In this document: positions 1 to 8,983 of the stretch, in pieces
Layout: the number at the start of each line of letters is the position of its first letter
Numbering within the stretch: the stretch's first letter is position 1
Translations under genes and position numbers: made by a program
The notes under the pieces: generated by a model
Seen by the model: only the letters and a program-made list of their open reading frames with translations
Told to the model about the DNA's origin: nothing
Database searches by the model: none
Assembly: GCF_011762045.1 (NCBI RefSeq)
Contig: NZ_JAASQS010000007.1
Span: forward strand, 1-64,000
Origin: Rhizomicrobium electricum
Lineage (GTDB): Bacteria; Pseudomonadota; Alphaproteobacteria; Micropepsales; Micropepsaceae
DNA length: 64,000 bases
Direction: 5' to 3'

Positions 1-91
1 CCCCACGGGCTCTTGAGGCCCCAGGTGGACACGATCTTCCGTCCGCCACCGCGCCGGTCAGCTTAACCGATCTGCGGGACTTCAAGTTACA

Positions 92-127
92 AGGTGGATC
101 ATCGCGAAGCGATGAGACGGAGGGGGC
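92..127. repeat. Partial copy of repeat family A
   Basis: The stretch holds AGGTGG, then a CGCGAAGCGATGAG-like middle, then ACGGAGGGGG. This is the same order as the second half of the repeat unit at 35608-35701 and in both arms of 46623-46825. It abuts the 3' end of the channel gene. Bases 1-91 hold nothing I can name. The match is by eye and the copy is degenerate. Confidence 0.45.
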
Positions 128-128
128 G

Positions 129-1379
129 TCAATCGTCTTCGCGGTATTCGTAACGGCGTTGGGCGGCGGCGGCGATCTCCACCGAGGCGATGTCGCCGCG
201 TCCGGCGCGGGCCAAGTGCTCCTTGGCCGCTTCCGCGATGTGCTGGCGTAGTTCGGGGTGTTTGCGGGTCAAGGTGGTGAAATCCTCGGCCGATAGCGCC
301 AGCAACCGGCAGTTCGACAGTGCCACGATGGTGGCCCGCCGATGGGTGTCGTGTAACAGCGCCAGTTCGCCGAAGAAATCGCCCGGCCCGAACTGAACGC
401 GGCGGCTGGCGAGTTCGACTTCGACCTCGCCCGACACGATGAAATACATCGCGTGCGCCGGCGCGCCCTTGACCGAGATGATGGTGCCGCGCGACACGCT
501 TTGCGAGCGCAGCACGTTCATGATCTCGCCCAACAGGCGGGCATCGAGATCCTTGAACAGCGGCACCCGCGCCAGCATGCCGAAGGTGACGATGAATTCG
601 CGCTGGTGGATGGTGTTCATGAAGCCGTTGGCGACGATGCCGACCGGCAGCGCCAAAATGCCGAGCCCCGTCACCATGGTGCAGCCGGCGATGATGCGGC
701 CGAGCAGCGTCACCGGCACTTCGTCGCCATAGCCTACGGTCGTCAGCGTGGTGATCGCCCACCACATCGAGCCGGGAATGGTGCCGAACTTGTCCGGCTG
801 CACGGCGCCTTCGGCGGCATGCATGGCGGCGGCCGCGAACACGGTGGTGCAGATGATGAGAAGCAGGGTGCCGACCAGCGCGCGGCGTTCCGACATCAGG
901 ACGCGGCCAAGGTTCGACAGCGCCGGCGAATAGCGCGCGATCTTCAGGAGCCGCAGCAAGCGCACCATTCTGAGGAAGCGCAAGTCGAGGAACGGGAAGA
1001 AGACCGTGAAGTAGACCGGCGCGAAGGCGAAGAAGTCGATCACCATGGTCGGCTTCAGCGCGGCGGACAGCCGGCCTTTCCAGCGGCCTTGGACGGCGAC
1101 CAGCGGGTCCTCGATCGTCACCCACAGTCTGAGCACGTATTCGATGGTGAACACCGCCACCGAGAAAATCTCGAAGGCCTCGAGGTCGAACCAATACGGC
1201 TCGCGGATCGACGGTACGCTTTGCAGCGTGAACGCCACCACGTTGGCAATGATGAGGACGATCAGGAAGACTTCGATCAGCGCGCCGAGCGTGCCGTGTG
1301 CCGGCCCGCCTTCGAGCACGAGATACACACGGCGGCGGAACCCTTTGTAGCGGTCGCGCGCCTGTTTCACTCCTGTCAC
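129..1379 (-). CDS. Cyclic nucleotide-gated potassium channel
   Basis: A 416-residue inner-membrane channel of the MloK1-like bacterial CNG type. Six hydrophobic segments are visible. An S4-like helix (about 132-150) carries repeated arginines, the selectivity filter TVGYGD lies at about 214-219, and a C-terminal cyclic-nucleotide-binding domain spans about 275-370. Its phosphate-binding cassette reads GELALL followed by RRAT. Family knowledge predicts K+ flux gated by cAMP or cGMP. The start is GTG, inside a 4-bp GTGA overlap with the alaS stop, so the two genes are probably translationally coupled. The link with alaS looks positional rather than functional. The ligand cannot be told from sequence. 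Confidence 0.9.
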   Translation of the reverse strand: MTGVKQARDRYKGFRRRVYLVLEGGPAHGTLGALIEVFLIVLIIANVVAFTLQSVPSIREPYWFDLEAFEIFSVAVFTIEYVLRLWVTIEDPLVAVQGRWKGRLSAALKPTMVIDFFAFAPVYFTVFFPFLDLRFLRMVRLLRLLKIARYSPALSNLGRVLMSERRALVGTLLLIICTTVFAAAAMHAAEGAVQPDKFGTIPGSMWWAITTLTTVGYGDEVPVTLLGRIIAGCTMVTGLGILALPVGIVANGFMNTIHQREFIVTFGMLARVPLFKDLDARLLGEIMNVLRSQSVSRGTIISVKGAPAHAMYFIVSGEVEVELASRRVQFGPGDFFGELALLHDTHRRATIVALSNCRLLALSAEDFTTLTRKHPELRQHIAEAAKEHLARAGRGDIASVEIAAAAQRRYEYREDD

Positions 1380-4021
1380 CCGGCGGCGAGCTTGGCCTCG
1401 ATGGCAGCAAGCGCCGCGGCCGCTTTGGTGCCGTCGGGACCGCCGGCCTGGGCCATGTCGGGACGGCCGCCGCCGCCCTTGCCGCCCAAGGCTTCCGCCC
1501 CCGTCCGCACCAGATCGACCGCACTGACCTTTTTCGTCAGGTCATCGGTGACGCCCACCACGATCGAAGCCTTGCCGTCGCTGACCGCCACGAAGGCGAC
1601 CACGCCGGAGCCGATCTTGGTCTTGGCCTCGTCGGCCAGCCCCTTCAAATCCTTCGGCGACACGCCTTCGACGACGCGCGCCACCAGCTTGAGACCGCCG
1701 ACCTCTTTGACGTCGCTCTCGGCGCCGCCTTGGGCCGGACCGGCCAGTGCCAGCGCCTTCCTGGCTTCCGTCAGTTCGCGTTCGAGACGGCGGCGTTCGT
1801 CGGCGAGTTGCGCCACGCGCGCCGGCAGTTCGGCCGGACTGGTCTTGAGGGCCGCCGCGGCTTCGCGCGCCAATTCGGACTGATGCGCCAGATACCGGCG
1901 GGCGCCTTCCGAGGTCAGCGCCTCGATGCGGCGCACGCCCGATGCCACCGCGCTTTCCGAAAGGATCGTGAACAGGCCGATGTCGCCGAGGCGATGGACA
2001 TGGGTGCCGCCGCACAGCTCGACCGAGTACGGCTTATCGCCGTCCACACCCATCGTCAGCACGCGCACTTCGTCGCCGTATTTCTCGCCGAACAGCGCCA
2101 TGGCGCCGGAACTGATCGCCTGCTCGGTCGGCATCAGCCGGGTCGCGACGTCGGAGTTCTGGCGGATGACGGCATTGACCATGTCTTCGACCCGCGCCAG
2201 CTCCTCCGCCGTTACCGGCTTGGGATGGCTGAAGTCGAAGCGCAGGTGTTCGGGGCCGACCAGCGAGCCCTTTTGCGCCACATGGGGGCCGAGGACGCGC
2301 TTCAGCGCGGCCTGCAGCAAATGGGTCGCCGAATGGTTGGCGCGGGTGGCGCGGCGGCGTTCGCCGTCGACCTTGAGATCGAGCGAGTCGCCGACGGCGA
2401 TTTCGCCTTTGGTCACTTCGACCACATGCACATGCAAGGCGCCGAGCTTCTTCTCGGTGTCGATCACCGTGCCGGCGGCCTTGGGCGAAGCGACCGTGCC
2501 GTGATCGCCGACCTGGCCGCCGGATTCGCCGTAGAACGGGGTCTGGTTGGTCAGGATGAGCACGGTATCGCCCGTCTTGGCCGACGTGATGCGCTCGCCG
2601 TCCTTCAGGATCGCCAGCACCGTGCCTTCGGCCTCTTCGGTGTCGTAGCCGAGGAACTCGGTCTTGCCGAATTCGTCCTGCAGCGCGAACCACTGGGTAT
2701 CGGTCGCCGCTTCGCCGGAGCCGGCCCAGGCCTTGCGCGCTTCGGCGCGCTGGCGGTTCATCGCATCGGTGAAGCCGGTGACGTCGACACCGATGTGGCG
2801 CGCCTTCAAGGCGTCCTGGGTGAGATCGAGCGGGAAGCCGTAAGTGTCGTAAAGCTTGAAGGCGGTTTCGCCGTCCAGCGTGTCGCCTTTGCCCAGCGTG
2901 GTGGTGGCTTCGTCGAGCAGCTTGAGGCCGCGTGCCAGGGTTTCGCGGAACCGGCTCTCTTCCAGCTTCAGGGTTTCGACGATCAGCGCCTGGCCGCGGG
3001 GAAGCTCGGGATAGGCCTCGCCCATTTCGGCGACGAGGGCCGGCACCAGGCGGTACATCAGCGGGTCTTTGGAGCCGATCAGATGGGCGTGGCGCATGGC
3101 GCGGCGCATGATGCGGCGCAGCACGTAGCCGCGGCCTTCGTTCGACGGCAGCACGCCTTCGGCGATCAGGAACGAAGCGGCGCGCAAATGGTCGGCGATG
3201 ACGCGATGGCTGGCGCGGATTTCGTCGGTATTGCCGCGCGCGCCCGAGAACTCGACCGATGCCGCAATCAGATGGCGGAACAGATCGGTGTCGTAATTGT
3301 TGGTGACGCCTTGCAGGATGGCGGCGATACGCTCCAGTCCCATGCCGGTGTCGATCGACGGCCGCGGCAGCTCCACGCGGGTGTTCTCGTCGACCTGCTC
3401 GAACTGCATGAAGACGAGGTTCCAGAATTCGAGGAAGCGGTCGCCGTCTTCTTCCGGCGAGCCGGGAGGGCCGCCCCACAGGCTGGGGCCCTGGTCGATG
3501 AAGATTTCCGAGCAATAGCCGCACGGGCCGACCGGACCCATGGCCCAGAGATTCGACTCGTGGCCGATGATGCGGTCGTCGGACAGGCCCGAGATCTTCT
3601 TCCACAAGCCGCGGGCTTCCTCGTCCTTCGGATAGACCGTGACGAAGAGCTTGTCCTTCGGCAGATCGATCGTCTTGGTGACGAAGTCCCAGGCGAAGGT
3701 GATGGCCTGTTCCTTGAAGTAGTCGCCGAACGAGAAATTGCCCAGCATCTCGAAGAAGGTGTGGTGCCGGGCGGTGTAGCCGACATTGTCGAGATCGTTG
3801 TGCTTGCCGCCGGCGCGGACGCATTTCTGCACCGAGGTGGCTTTGGTGTACGGCCGCTTTTCCGCGCCCGTGAACACGTTCTTGAACTGCACCATGCCGG
3901 CATTGGTGAACAGCAACGTCGGGTCGTTGCGCGGCACCAGCGGCGAGGAGGGGACCACGGCGTGATCGCGATCGGCGAAGAACGCCAGGAATGCGGAGCG
4001 GAGATCGGCAAGACTTGTCAT
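1376..4021 (-). CDS. alaS: Alanyl-tRNA synthetase
   Basis: An 881-residue class II synthetase of normal full length that charges tRNA-Ala in the cytoplasm. The N-terminal catalytic core is typical (FTNAGM and [18 protein letters not shown]). The editing domain carries the zinc site HSATH (His563, His567) with CGGTH (Cys670, His674), and the C-terminal oligomerisation domain ends in a glycine-rich [13 protein letters not shown] stretch. It lies downstream of recA on the same strand, the recA-alaS order common in alphaproteobacteria, with a 236-bp gap that contains a palindromic repeat. The channel gene overlaps its stop by 4 bp. Confidence 0.98.
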   Translation of the reverse strand: MTSLADLRSAFLAFFADRDHAVVPSSPLVPRNDPTLLFTNAGMVQFKNVFTGAEKRPYTKATSVQKCVRAGGKHNDLDNVGYTARHHTFFEMLGNFSFGDYFKEQAITFAWDFVTKTIDLPKDKLFVTVYPKDEEARGLWKKISGLSDDRIIGHESNLWAMGPVGPCGYCSEIFIDQGPSLWGGPPGSPEEDGDRFLEFWNLVFMQFEQVDENTRVELPRPSIDTGMGLERIAAILQGVTNNYDTDLFRHLIAASVEFSGARGNTDEIRASHRVIADHLRAASFLIAEGVLPSNEGRGYVLRRIMRRAMRHAHLIGSKDPLMYRLVPALVAEMGEAYPELPRGQALIVETLKLEESRFRETLARGLKLLDEATTTLGKGDTLDGETAFKLYDTYGFPLDLTQDALKARHIGVDVTGFTDAMNRQRAEARKAWAGSGEAATDTQWFALQDEFGKTEFLGYDTEEAEGTVLAILKDGERITSAKTGDTVLILTNQTPFYGESGGQVGDHGTVASPKAAGTVIDTEKKLGALHVHVVEVTKGEIAVGDSLDLKVDGERRRATRANHSATHLLQAALKRVLGPHVAQKGSLVGPEHLRFDFSHPKPVTAEELARVEDMVNAVIRQNSDVATRLMPTEQAISSGAMALFGEKYGDEVRVLTMGVDGDKPYSVELCGGTHVHRLGDIGLFTILSESAVASGVRRIEALTSEGARRYLAHQSELAREAAAALKTSPAELPARVAQLADERRRLERELTEARKALALAGPAQGGAESDVKEVGGLKLVARVVEGVSPKDLKGLADEAKTKIGSGVVAFVAVSDGKASIVVGVTDDLTKKVSAVDLVRTGAEALGGKGGGGRPDMAQAGGPDGTKAAAALAAIEAKLAAG

Positions 4022-4200
4022 GGAGACCTTTTAGCCGTGGCTCAAATCCTTGTCATCCCGCGCTTCGTCCGAGCAGCCGGGCCGCGGCAAAACGGCCGTT
4101 CGGCCGCAGGCGCCCCCGGAACGGGAAGGGGCGCAGCGGTCGCCCGCTACGCCCCCGGAGTCGCTCCCTCATGCCAACAAGGGAACAGACACTTTTTTGG

Positions 4201-4248
4201 GTCGCGCAGCCGGGCGGAAAACCGCTCTACACTTTTCCTGGCTGTCGC
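4201..4248. repeat. Palindromic repeat, family C, between recA and alaS
   Basis: On the minus strand the core reads GGAAAAGTGTAGAGCGGTTTTCC. It is flanked by AGCC/GGCT arms, so it folds as a hairpin with a GGAAAA/TTTTCC stem. The same core (AAAAGTGT, about 4-6 bases, CGGTTTT) recurs at 38125-38298 and 56564-56604. Cores like this are widespread between genes in alphaproteobacteria. The remainder of the 4022-4257 gap holds no gene I can support. Confidence 0.65.
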
Positions 4249-4257
4249 TCCCGGAAA

Positions 4258-5337
4258 TTATCCTTCCGCCGCCTCCGAATCTTCGCCGCCGAGGGCCAGA
4301 GCCTGACCGATCAGACCGGCATTCTGGCGGATTGCCGCCTCGATAGCGTTCGCTACGTCCTGGTTGGCGCCGAGATAGGCCTTGGCGGCCTCGCGGCCCT
4401 GGCCGATGCGGGTGCCGTCATAGGAGAACCAGGAGCCCGACTTCTCGACGATCCCGGCCTTGACGCCGAGGTCCAGAAGCTCGCCGGTCTTGGAGATGCC
4501 CTGGCCATACATGATGTCGAACTCGACCTGCTTGAACGGCGGGGCGACCTTGTTCTTGACCACTTTGACGCGGGTCTGGTTGCCGACCACTTCGTCGCGG
4601 TCCTTGATGGCGCCGATACGGCGGATGTCGAGGCGCACCGAGGAATAGAACTTGAGGGCGTTGCCGCCCGTCGTGGTCTCCGGGTTGCCGAACATGATGC
4701 CGATCTTCATGCGGATCTGATTGATGAAGATGACGATGGTGTTCGACTTGGAGATCGAGCCGGTCAGCTTGCGCAGCGCCTGACTCATCAAACGGGCCTG
4801 CAGGCCGGGGAGCTGGTCGCCCATCTCGCCTTCGAGTTCGGCTTTCGGGGTCAGCGCGGCGACCGAATCGACCACCACGATGTCGACGCCGCCCGAGCGC
4901 ACCAGAGTATCGGTGATTTCGAGCGCTTGTTCGCCGGTATCGGGCTGGGAAATCAGGAGTTCGTCGACGTCGACACCCAGTTTGCGGGCATAAATCGGGT
5001 CCATGGCGTGTTCGGCGTCGATATAGGCCGCCGTGCCGCCCCTCTTCTGGACTTCGGCCACCGCATGCAGCGCCAGGGTGGTCTTGCCCGAAGATTCCGG
5101 ACCGTAAACTTCAATGACGCGGCCGCGCGGCAGGCCGCCGATGCCGAGCGCGATATCGAGCCCGAGCGAGCCGGTCGAAACCACGTCGGCCGAGGTGACG
5201 GGCTCCTTCTGGCCGAGCTTCATCACGCTGCCTTTGCCGAAGGCGCGATCGATCTGCGACAGCGCCGCCTCGAGGGCGCGCTTCTTATCGGTATTGGTGT
5301 CTTCCTTGCCCACGACGCGCAACGGTGCCTGACTCAT
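4258..5337 (-). CDS. recA: Recombinase RecA
   Basis: A 359-residue RecA of normal length: an ATP-dependent DNA strand-exchange protein and co-protease for LexA. Walker A GPESSGKT lies at 79-86, Walker B at VVVDSVAAL, and loop L2 in the segment before [10 protein letters not shown]. The C-terminus is short and acidic (EDSEAAEG). A perfect alphaproteobacterial LexA box and a one-mismatch box lie upstream, which predicts SOS induction. alaS follows on the same strand. The identification is certain. Confidence 0.99.
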   Translation of the reverse strand: MSQAPLRVVGKEDTNTDKKRALEAALSQIDRAFGKGSVMKLGQKEPVTSADVVSTGSLGLDIALGIGGLPRGRVIEVYGPESSGKTTLALHAVAEVQKRGGTAAYIDAEHAMDPIYARKLGVDVDELLISQPDTGEQALEITDTLVRSGGVDIVVVDSVAALTPKAELEGEMGDQLPGLQARLMSQALRKLTGSISKSNTIVIFINQIRMKIGIMFGNPETTTGGNALKFYSSVRLDIRRIGAIKDRDEVVGNQTRVKVVKNKVAPPFKQVEFDIMYGQGISKTGELLDLGVKAGIVEKSGSWFSYDGTRIGQGREAAKAYLGANQDVANAIEAAIRQNAGLIGQALALGGEDSEAAEG

Positions 5338-5411
5338 CGGTTCCGCTCCCTATAGACCACGGCTCGGTGCCCATTCCCAATGAATTTCGCACCACCGCGA
5401 CAGGGCTCAAA

Positions 5412-5426
5412 GTACACGGTTTGTTC
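5412..5426 (-). promoter_or_regulatory. Near-match LexA box upstream of recA
   Basis: The plus strand reads GTAC-N7-GTTC, seven of the eight fixed bases of the alphaproteobacterial SOS box GTTC-N7-GTTC. It lies about 75 bp before the recA start, nearer the expected promoter than the perfect copy at 5481. The two could act together, or this one could be chance. Confidence 0.4.
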
Positions 5427-5480
5427 TAATTGGCAAGCCGCTACATACAGGGCTGATTCACCTGCGGAATACCCCATCAT

Positions 5481-5495
5481 GTTCGCATCGTGTTC
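5481..5495 (-). promoter_or_regulatory. Perfect LexA (SOS) box upstream of recA
   Basis: The plus strand reads GTTC-GCATCGT-GTTC, an exact match to the GTTC-N7-GTTC operator bound by alphaproteobacterial LexA. It is about 144 bp upstream of the recA start, inside the 315-bp gap between recA and the first hemerythrin gene (5338-5652). It could govern recA, the divergent hemerythrin gene, or both. No gene was found in the gap. Confidence 0.6.
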
Positions 5496-5652
5496 TTGAG
5501 AATGAGCAGCAGGGGGAATATCCCTTCTTGGCGGTCGGGTTCATAGGGGAAAGTCCCAATCGGGCCGACTCGGCTGGGGAGCGATTCCGGTAAGTCTCCG
5601 GCAAGAGTCGCAAGCCTAAGGTGTGGCCTCAATGTTCGAGCCGGAGTCCGCC

Positions 5653-6054
5653 ATGGCGGTCCATCTTGCGCCTATCGGAATTTGTACGCTCGACGAGCAG
5701 CATCTGGAGATGGGCGGCATGCTGCGCGCCTTCCAGATTGCCGTCCTCCGGGGCCGGCCGGCGGCCGAAATCCGCGTCATGATCGAAACCTCGATGGCCG
5801 CGCTGCGTGCCCATTGCCGTCAGGAAGAAGCCCTGATGACCAAAAGCGCCTATCCGGACGCAGCGGCACACCGGCTCGATCACGAGCGGCTGGTGCTGGC
5901 GGCGTCGGCGTTCAGCGAGGACGTGCTGCATCACCGCCAGCCGCCGGAGATCCTCAACGAACATGGCGATCTGCTGCGGTCCATCTTCGTCGCCCACATG
6001 GATCGCGACGATCGCGCTTTGGCGCAGCACCTGATGCGCGTAGGATTAGGGTAA
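5653..6054 (+). CDS. Hemerythrin-like metal-binding protein 1
   Basis: A small alpha-helical protein with the full bacteriohemerythrin ligand set for a non-haem di-iron O2-binding site: DEQH near the N-terminus, H-x3-E (HCRQE), H-x3-H (HRLDH) and H-x4-D (HMDRDD). I chose ATG 5653 because GGAG lies 6 bases upstream. In-frame ATG 5632 and GTG 5623 are alternatives that add 7 and 10 residues. It is the first of three tandem hemerythrin-like genes and the most divergent. O2 sensing, O2 storage and iron handling are all possible. Confidence 0.85.
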   Translation: MAVHLAPIGICTLDEQHLEMGGMLRAFQIAVLRGRPAAEIRVMIETSMAALRAHCRQEEALMTKSAYPDAAAHRLDHERLVLAASAFSEDVLHHRQPPEILNEHGDLLRSIFVAHMDRDDRALAQHLMRVGLG

Positions 6055-6208
6055 GCCGGCGGTTAACGGCACGCCGAAACTTGTAACGGCCTCTCGCGCA
6101 ATTCCGCCTTTTCGGGTCGCGATAGTGCCAACATGCTCTGCTTGTTCAGTAAGCACTGCGCAACCCGATCGCCGTTACCCTTTGCGCGACCTTTGGTGGG
6201 AGTGAAGC

Positions 6209-6616
6209 ATGGATCGGTACGACGATGCGCTCGCGCTCGGCGTGGAATCGATGGACAGCGAACACCGCCGCCTCGCAGCGCTGTTCGACCAGTTCGTCGC
6301 CTGCATGAAAGACGATGGAGCCCAGGGGCAAGTGCGTGCCATTGTCGAGGAGGCGTTGGCCCTCACCAACGAGCATTTCGACCATGAAGAACAACTGATG
6401 GCCGAAACCGCTTATCCCGGTGTCGACGAAGAAAAGCGCCAGCACCGCATGCTGCGCCTGAAGCTCACGACGATCGCCGGCGAAATCCTCAACACCGGCG
6501 TGTGCGATCAGATCACGATCGCCAACATCGGCGAGATGCAAAAGCTGCTCTACGATCACATGATCGGCCCCGATCGCGATCTCGCCAATTACCTGATCGC
6601 GCACGGCATACGGTAA
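6209..6616 (+). CDS. Hemerythrin-like protein 2, one ligand replaced
   Basis: A 135-residue hemerythrin-domain protein. The ligands seen are His19 (SEH), His56-x3-Glu60 (HFDHE), His79 and the C-terminal H-x4-D of HMIGPD. Where the family and both neighbours have H-x3-H, this protein reads EKRQH, so the first histidine is Glu75. That would alter one iron ligand. GGGAG lies 7 bases before the ATG, a strong ribosome-binding site. It shares the HxIGPDRxxAxYLxAxG ending with the next gene, which points to a recent duplication. Whether it binds iron normally is open. Confidence 0.87.
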   Translation: MDRYDDALALGVESMDSEHRRLAALFDQFVACMKDDGAQGQVRAIVEEALALTNEHFDHEEQLMAETAYPGVDEEKRQHRMLRLKLTTIAGEILNTGVCDQITIANIGEMQKLLYDHMIGPDRDLANYLIAHGIR

Positions 6617-6762
6617 GCAGAACTGATCGTTTCCGGCTTGCGGCGCCACCGGCGCAATGCGCCTGCGCCGGTTTTCGGAAAATACCTATTTCCGCGGTAA
6701 ACACCCTGCAACTTGTCGGCACCATGCTGGCTGCGCGTGAAACCGGAAGTAGGGAGCACCGC

Positions 6763-7170
6763 ATGGACCAGGCGTCGGATACGCTGGCTTTGGGTGTCAA
6801 CGCGATCGACCGCGAACACCACGCCCTCATGAGCCTGATTGCGAAGTTCATCGCTTATCTCAAAGCCGAAGCCGACGCCGAGGTGGCGCTGGCGGCACTG
6901 CGCGAAGCCATCATGGCGGGCAACGCCCACATGGAGCACGAAGAAGAACTGATGGCCCAGTCGGATTATCCCGGCGCCGAAGAGCACAAGCTCCACCATC
7001 GCACCGCACGGCTCAACTACACCACGCTGATGAGCGATGTGTTCGCATTTCAGGCGCACGACCCGGCCTTGCTGGAACAGTCCGCCCGCATCGAGGCGAT
7101 GTTGCAGCATCATATCAGCGGGCCCGACCGGCAGTTCGCCGAATATCTGAAAGCCCGCGGCGTCAACTGA
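6763..7170 (+). CDS. Hemerythrin-like protein 3
   Basis: A 135-residue paralogue of the preceding gene with all expected di-iron ligands: REH near residue 19, H-x3-E (HMEHE), H-x3-H (HKLHH) and H-x4-D (HISGPD). AGGGAG ends 6 bases before ATG 6763, which decides the start. Longer in-frame extensions upstream do not resemble the family. It lies 146 bp after hemerythrin 2 with no clear terminator between them, so co-transcription is possible. A strong hairpin follows at 7191-7234. Confidence 0.9.
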   Translation: MDQASDTLALGVNAIDREHHALMSLIAKFIAYLKAEADAEVALAALREAIMAGNAHMEHEEELMAQSDYPGAEEHKLHHRTARLNYTTLMSDVFAFQAHDPALLEQSARIEAMLQHHISGPDRQFAEYLKARGVN

Positions 7171-7190
7171 CGCGCCCGCGCGGGAGCAGC

Positions 7191-7234
7191 GCCGGGGTTC
7201 GCGACTTCCTCTCTCGAGGAAACCCGAACCCGGC
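7191..7234 (+). terminator. Strong stem-loop after hemerythrin 3
   Basis: Arms GCCGGGGTTCG and CGAACCCGGC enclose a second stem, TTCCTC/GAGGAA, with a TCTC loop. The fold is long and G+C rich but has no T tract, so it may be a factor-assisted terminator or an RNA stabiliser. The rest of the 330-bp gap 7171-7500 shows no gene; it ends in a GGAAATCCGGA leader before the next start. Confidence 0.45.
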
Positions 7235-7500
7235 GTGCCGCATGCCCGATCCGTCCGTTCGCACCGCGCGCGTTGGGAGTGCGGACGGGGCGGTGCGCTG
7301 GTCAGTATCTCGGCGACGCGAGGCTGAGCGTCCCATTTCCGCACAGAATCACAACCGCCGCGCAATGTTTGCAATGATACCCAATGAATTGCTCAATTCG
7401 TACGCATTGCAGCCTTGGTTGCGCCACAACCGGGAGGCATTTCCCCCTCTGCCGAAACGGGGGGCTCCCGCTCGGTTATCCAGGAAGCGGGAAATCCGGA

Positions 7501-7869
7501 ATGAAGACGATTGTCGCTGTCTATTCGGTCATCGTCGGTATCGCGATGCTGGTGTTGTGGACGTGGTTCTGGGCCGCCGGCACGATTCCCGACATGGCGA
7601 CCAAGCCGTGGGAAATCGCCATGCATCTGACGGCGGAATTCACCACCGCCGGTCTTCTCATCGTCAGCGGCGCCGGTCTCTGGTTCGGCGCGGCGTGGGC
7701 GCGGCAAGTCAACGTCTTCGCCTCGGGCATGCTGGTCTATAGCCTGATCCAGAGTCCCGGCTATTACCTGCAGCGCAACGCCTTGCTGCTCGTCGCCCTG
7801 TTCGTGGCGGCGTTCTTCGTGACGCTGGCGATCTCGCCCGCCTTCAAGCCGCAGCAGCCGACGTCCTGA
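7501..7869 (+). CDS. Small membrane protein of unknown function
   Basis: A 122-residue very hydrophobic protein with about four membrane segments (roughly 5-25, 45-65, 72-92 and 95-113) and a short polar tail ending KPQQPTS. ATG 7501 is the natural start; the longer upstream reading adds a low-complexity segment unlike a membrane protein N-terminus. I do not recognise a named family. Its last 26 bases overlap the convergent PepSY gene, so the 3' ends interleave. Codon choice is like that of its neighbours. Confidence 0.7.
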   Translation: MKTIVAVYSVIVGIAMLVLWTWFWAAGTIPDMATKPWEIAMHLTAEFTTAGLLIVSGAGLWFGAAWARQVNVFASGMLVYSLIQSPGYYLQRNALLLVALFVAAFFVTLAISPAFKPQQPTS

Positions 7870-8983
7870 GACGCCGCACCATCCGGGCGTGGCGTTTCCT
7901 CAGCCAGATCACGACGCCGGTCACCGACAGCATCGCCACCGCCAGTCCGGCCAACGCCACCAGAATGCGCCCCGGCCAGCCGAGAATGCGGCCCGAATGA
8001 AGCTGGTACTGCATGCCGGCATAAATGTCGGCGAGCCGTCCGTGGCCCGCTTGCTGGTGCAGCACGCGGGCGCCGGTCTGATCATCAAACACGATGGTCG
8101 AAAGACCGAAACCATCGAGGCCTTTGTCGCCGCGCGCACCGTAACTGACGCCGACGGTGCCGGGCGCGCGAAACACCCATTGCGGCCGGTCGGCCTCGCG
8201 ACGAGCCAGATGCAGCGCATCGTCGAAGGATAATTTCGGCGTGCGCACCACGGCGGGCGGACGCAAGTCTTCATACGACGGCGACAAAGTGGTGAAGGTC
8301 TTGAGCAGCGGACGGAACACCTGTTCGGGCAGATTCAGCGCCACGCTGCTGGTCGCCAACACGAACAGCACCGCCCACAGCCACAGCCCGCCGGCGCGAT
8401 GCAGATCGAACTGGACGCGATAGGCACTGGCGCCGGGCTTGATCCGCCACGCCGGTCCCCATTTGGTCCAGAACGGCACCCCTCGCGGCAAGGTCAGCAC
8501 GAAGGCGACGAAACAGTCGATGCTCCACAGACACGCGATGACGCCCATCAGCACGATGCCCCAGACGCCGGGCAGCTTCAGCGAATAGTGGAAGAGATAG
8601 ATCATCGGCATCAGAGCCGCGCGGGATAGTCCGGCTTTGCCCCATTTGCGCTGGCCCAACACCTTGCCGGTGGCCGGATCGGCGAACACCTGATCGTAAG
8701 CGAGCGACTTGCCGCTGACCCAGACTTCGCTCGCCCGTCCCGGTGCCGGAATCGACATCAGCGTGACGTGCGTGCCCGGCAATTGCGCTTCCACCCGCGC
8801 CGCCAAGGCCGAAGGCGATAGGCGTTGTGATGTCACCGGCACATTGAACAGGTCCGGATTCAGCGCCCGGTCCAGCTCCTGATAGAACACGATCAGGCTG
8901 CCGGTGAGGCCGGCGACAGCGAGAAATCCCGCCATCGTCAGCCCCACCCAGCGATGCAGCCGGGTGAAAACCGCGCGTATCAC
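7844..8983 (-). CDS. PepSY-associated transmembrane protein
   Basis: A 379-residue inner-membrane protein of the PepSY_TM family, often annotated as an iron-regulated membrane protein. It has an N-terminal helix after RLHRWVGL, a periplasmic PepSY-like segment, central helices (about 128-170 and 195-220), a second periplasmic part and a last helix near 340-362 followed by basic residues. The GTG start lies in a 4-bp GTGA overlap with the stop of the TonB-dependent receptor, so they form a two-gene unit. The pairing suggests a role in processing iron-siderophore or in reduction at the inner membrane. That role is inference; the mechanism of the family is not settled. Confidence 0.88.
   Translation of the reverse strand: MIRAVFTRLHRWVGLTMAGFLAVAGLTGSLIVFYQELDRALNPDLFNVPVTSQRLSPSALAARVEAQLPGTHVTLMSIPAPGRASEVWVSGKSLAYDQVFADPATGKVLGQRKWGKAGLSRAALMPMIYLFHYSLKLPGVWGIVLMGVIACLWSIDCFVAFVLTLPRGVPFWTKWGPAWRIKPGASAYRVQFDLHRAGGLWLWAVLFVLATSSVALNLPEQVFRPLLKTFTTLSPSYEDLRPPAVVRTPKLSFDDALHLARREADRPQWVFRAPGTVGVSYGARGDKGLDGFGLSTIVFDDQTGARVLHQQAGHGRLADIYAGMQYQLHSGRILGWPGRILVALAGLAVAMLSVTGVVIWLRKRHARMVRRLRTSAAAA

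Noticed and set aside
1298..4306. 1002-codon plus-strand open frame over alaS
   Set aside because: It is antisense to alaS, which has every synthetase motif. The frame has no recognisable domain and reflects GC-rich codon bias.
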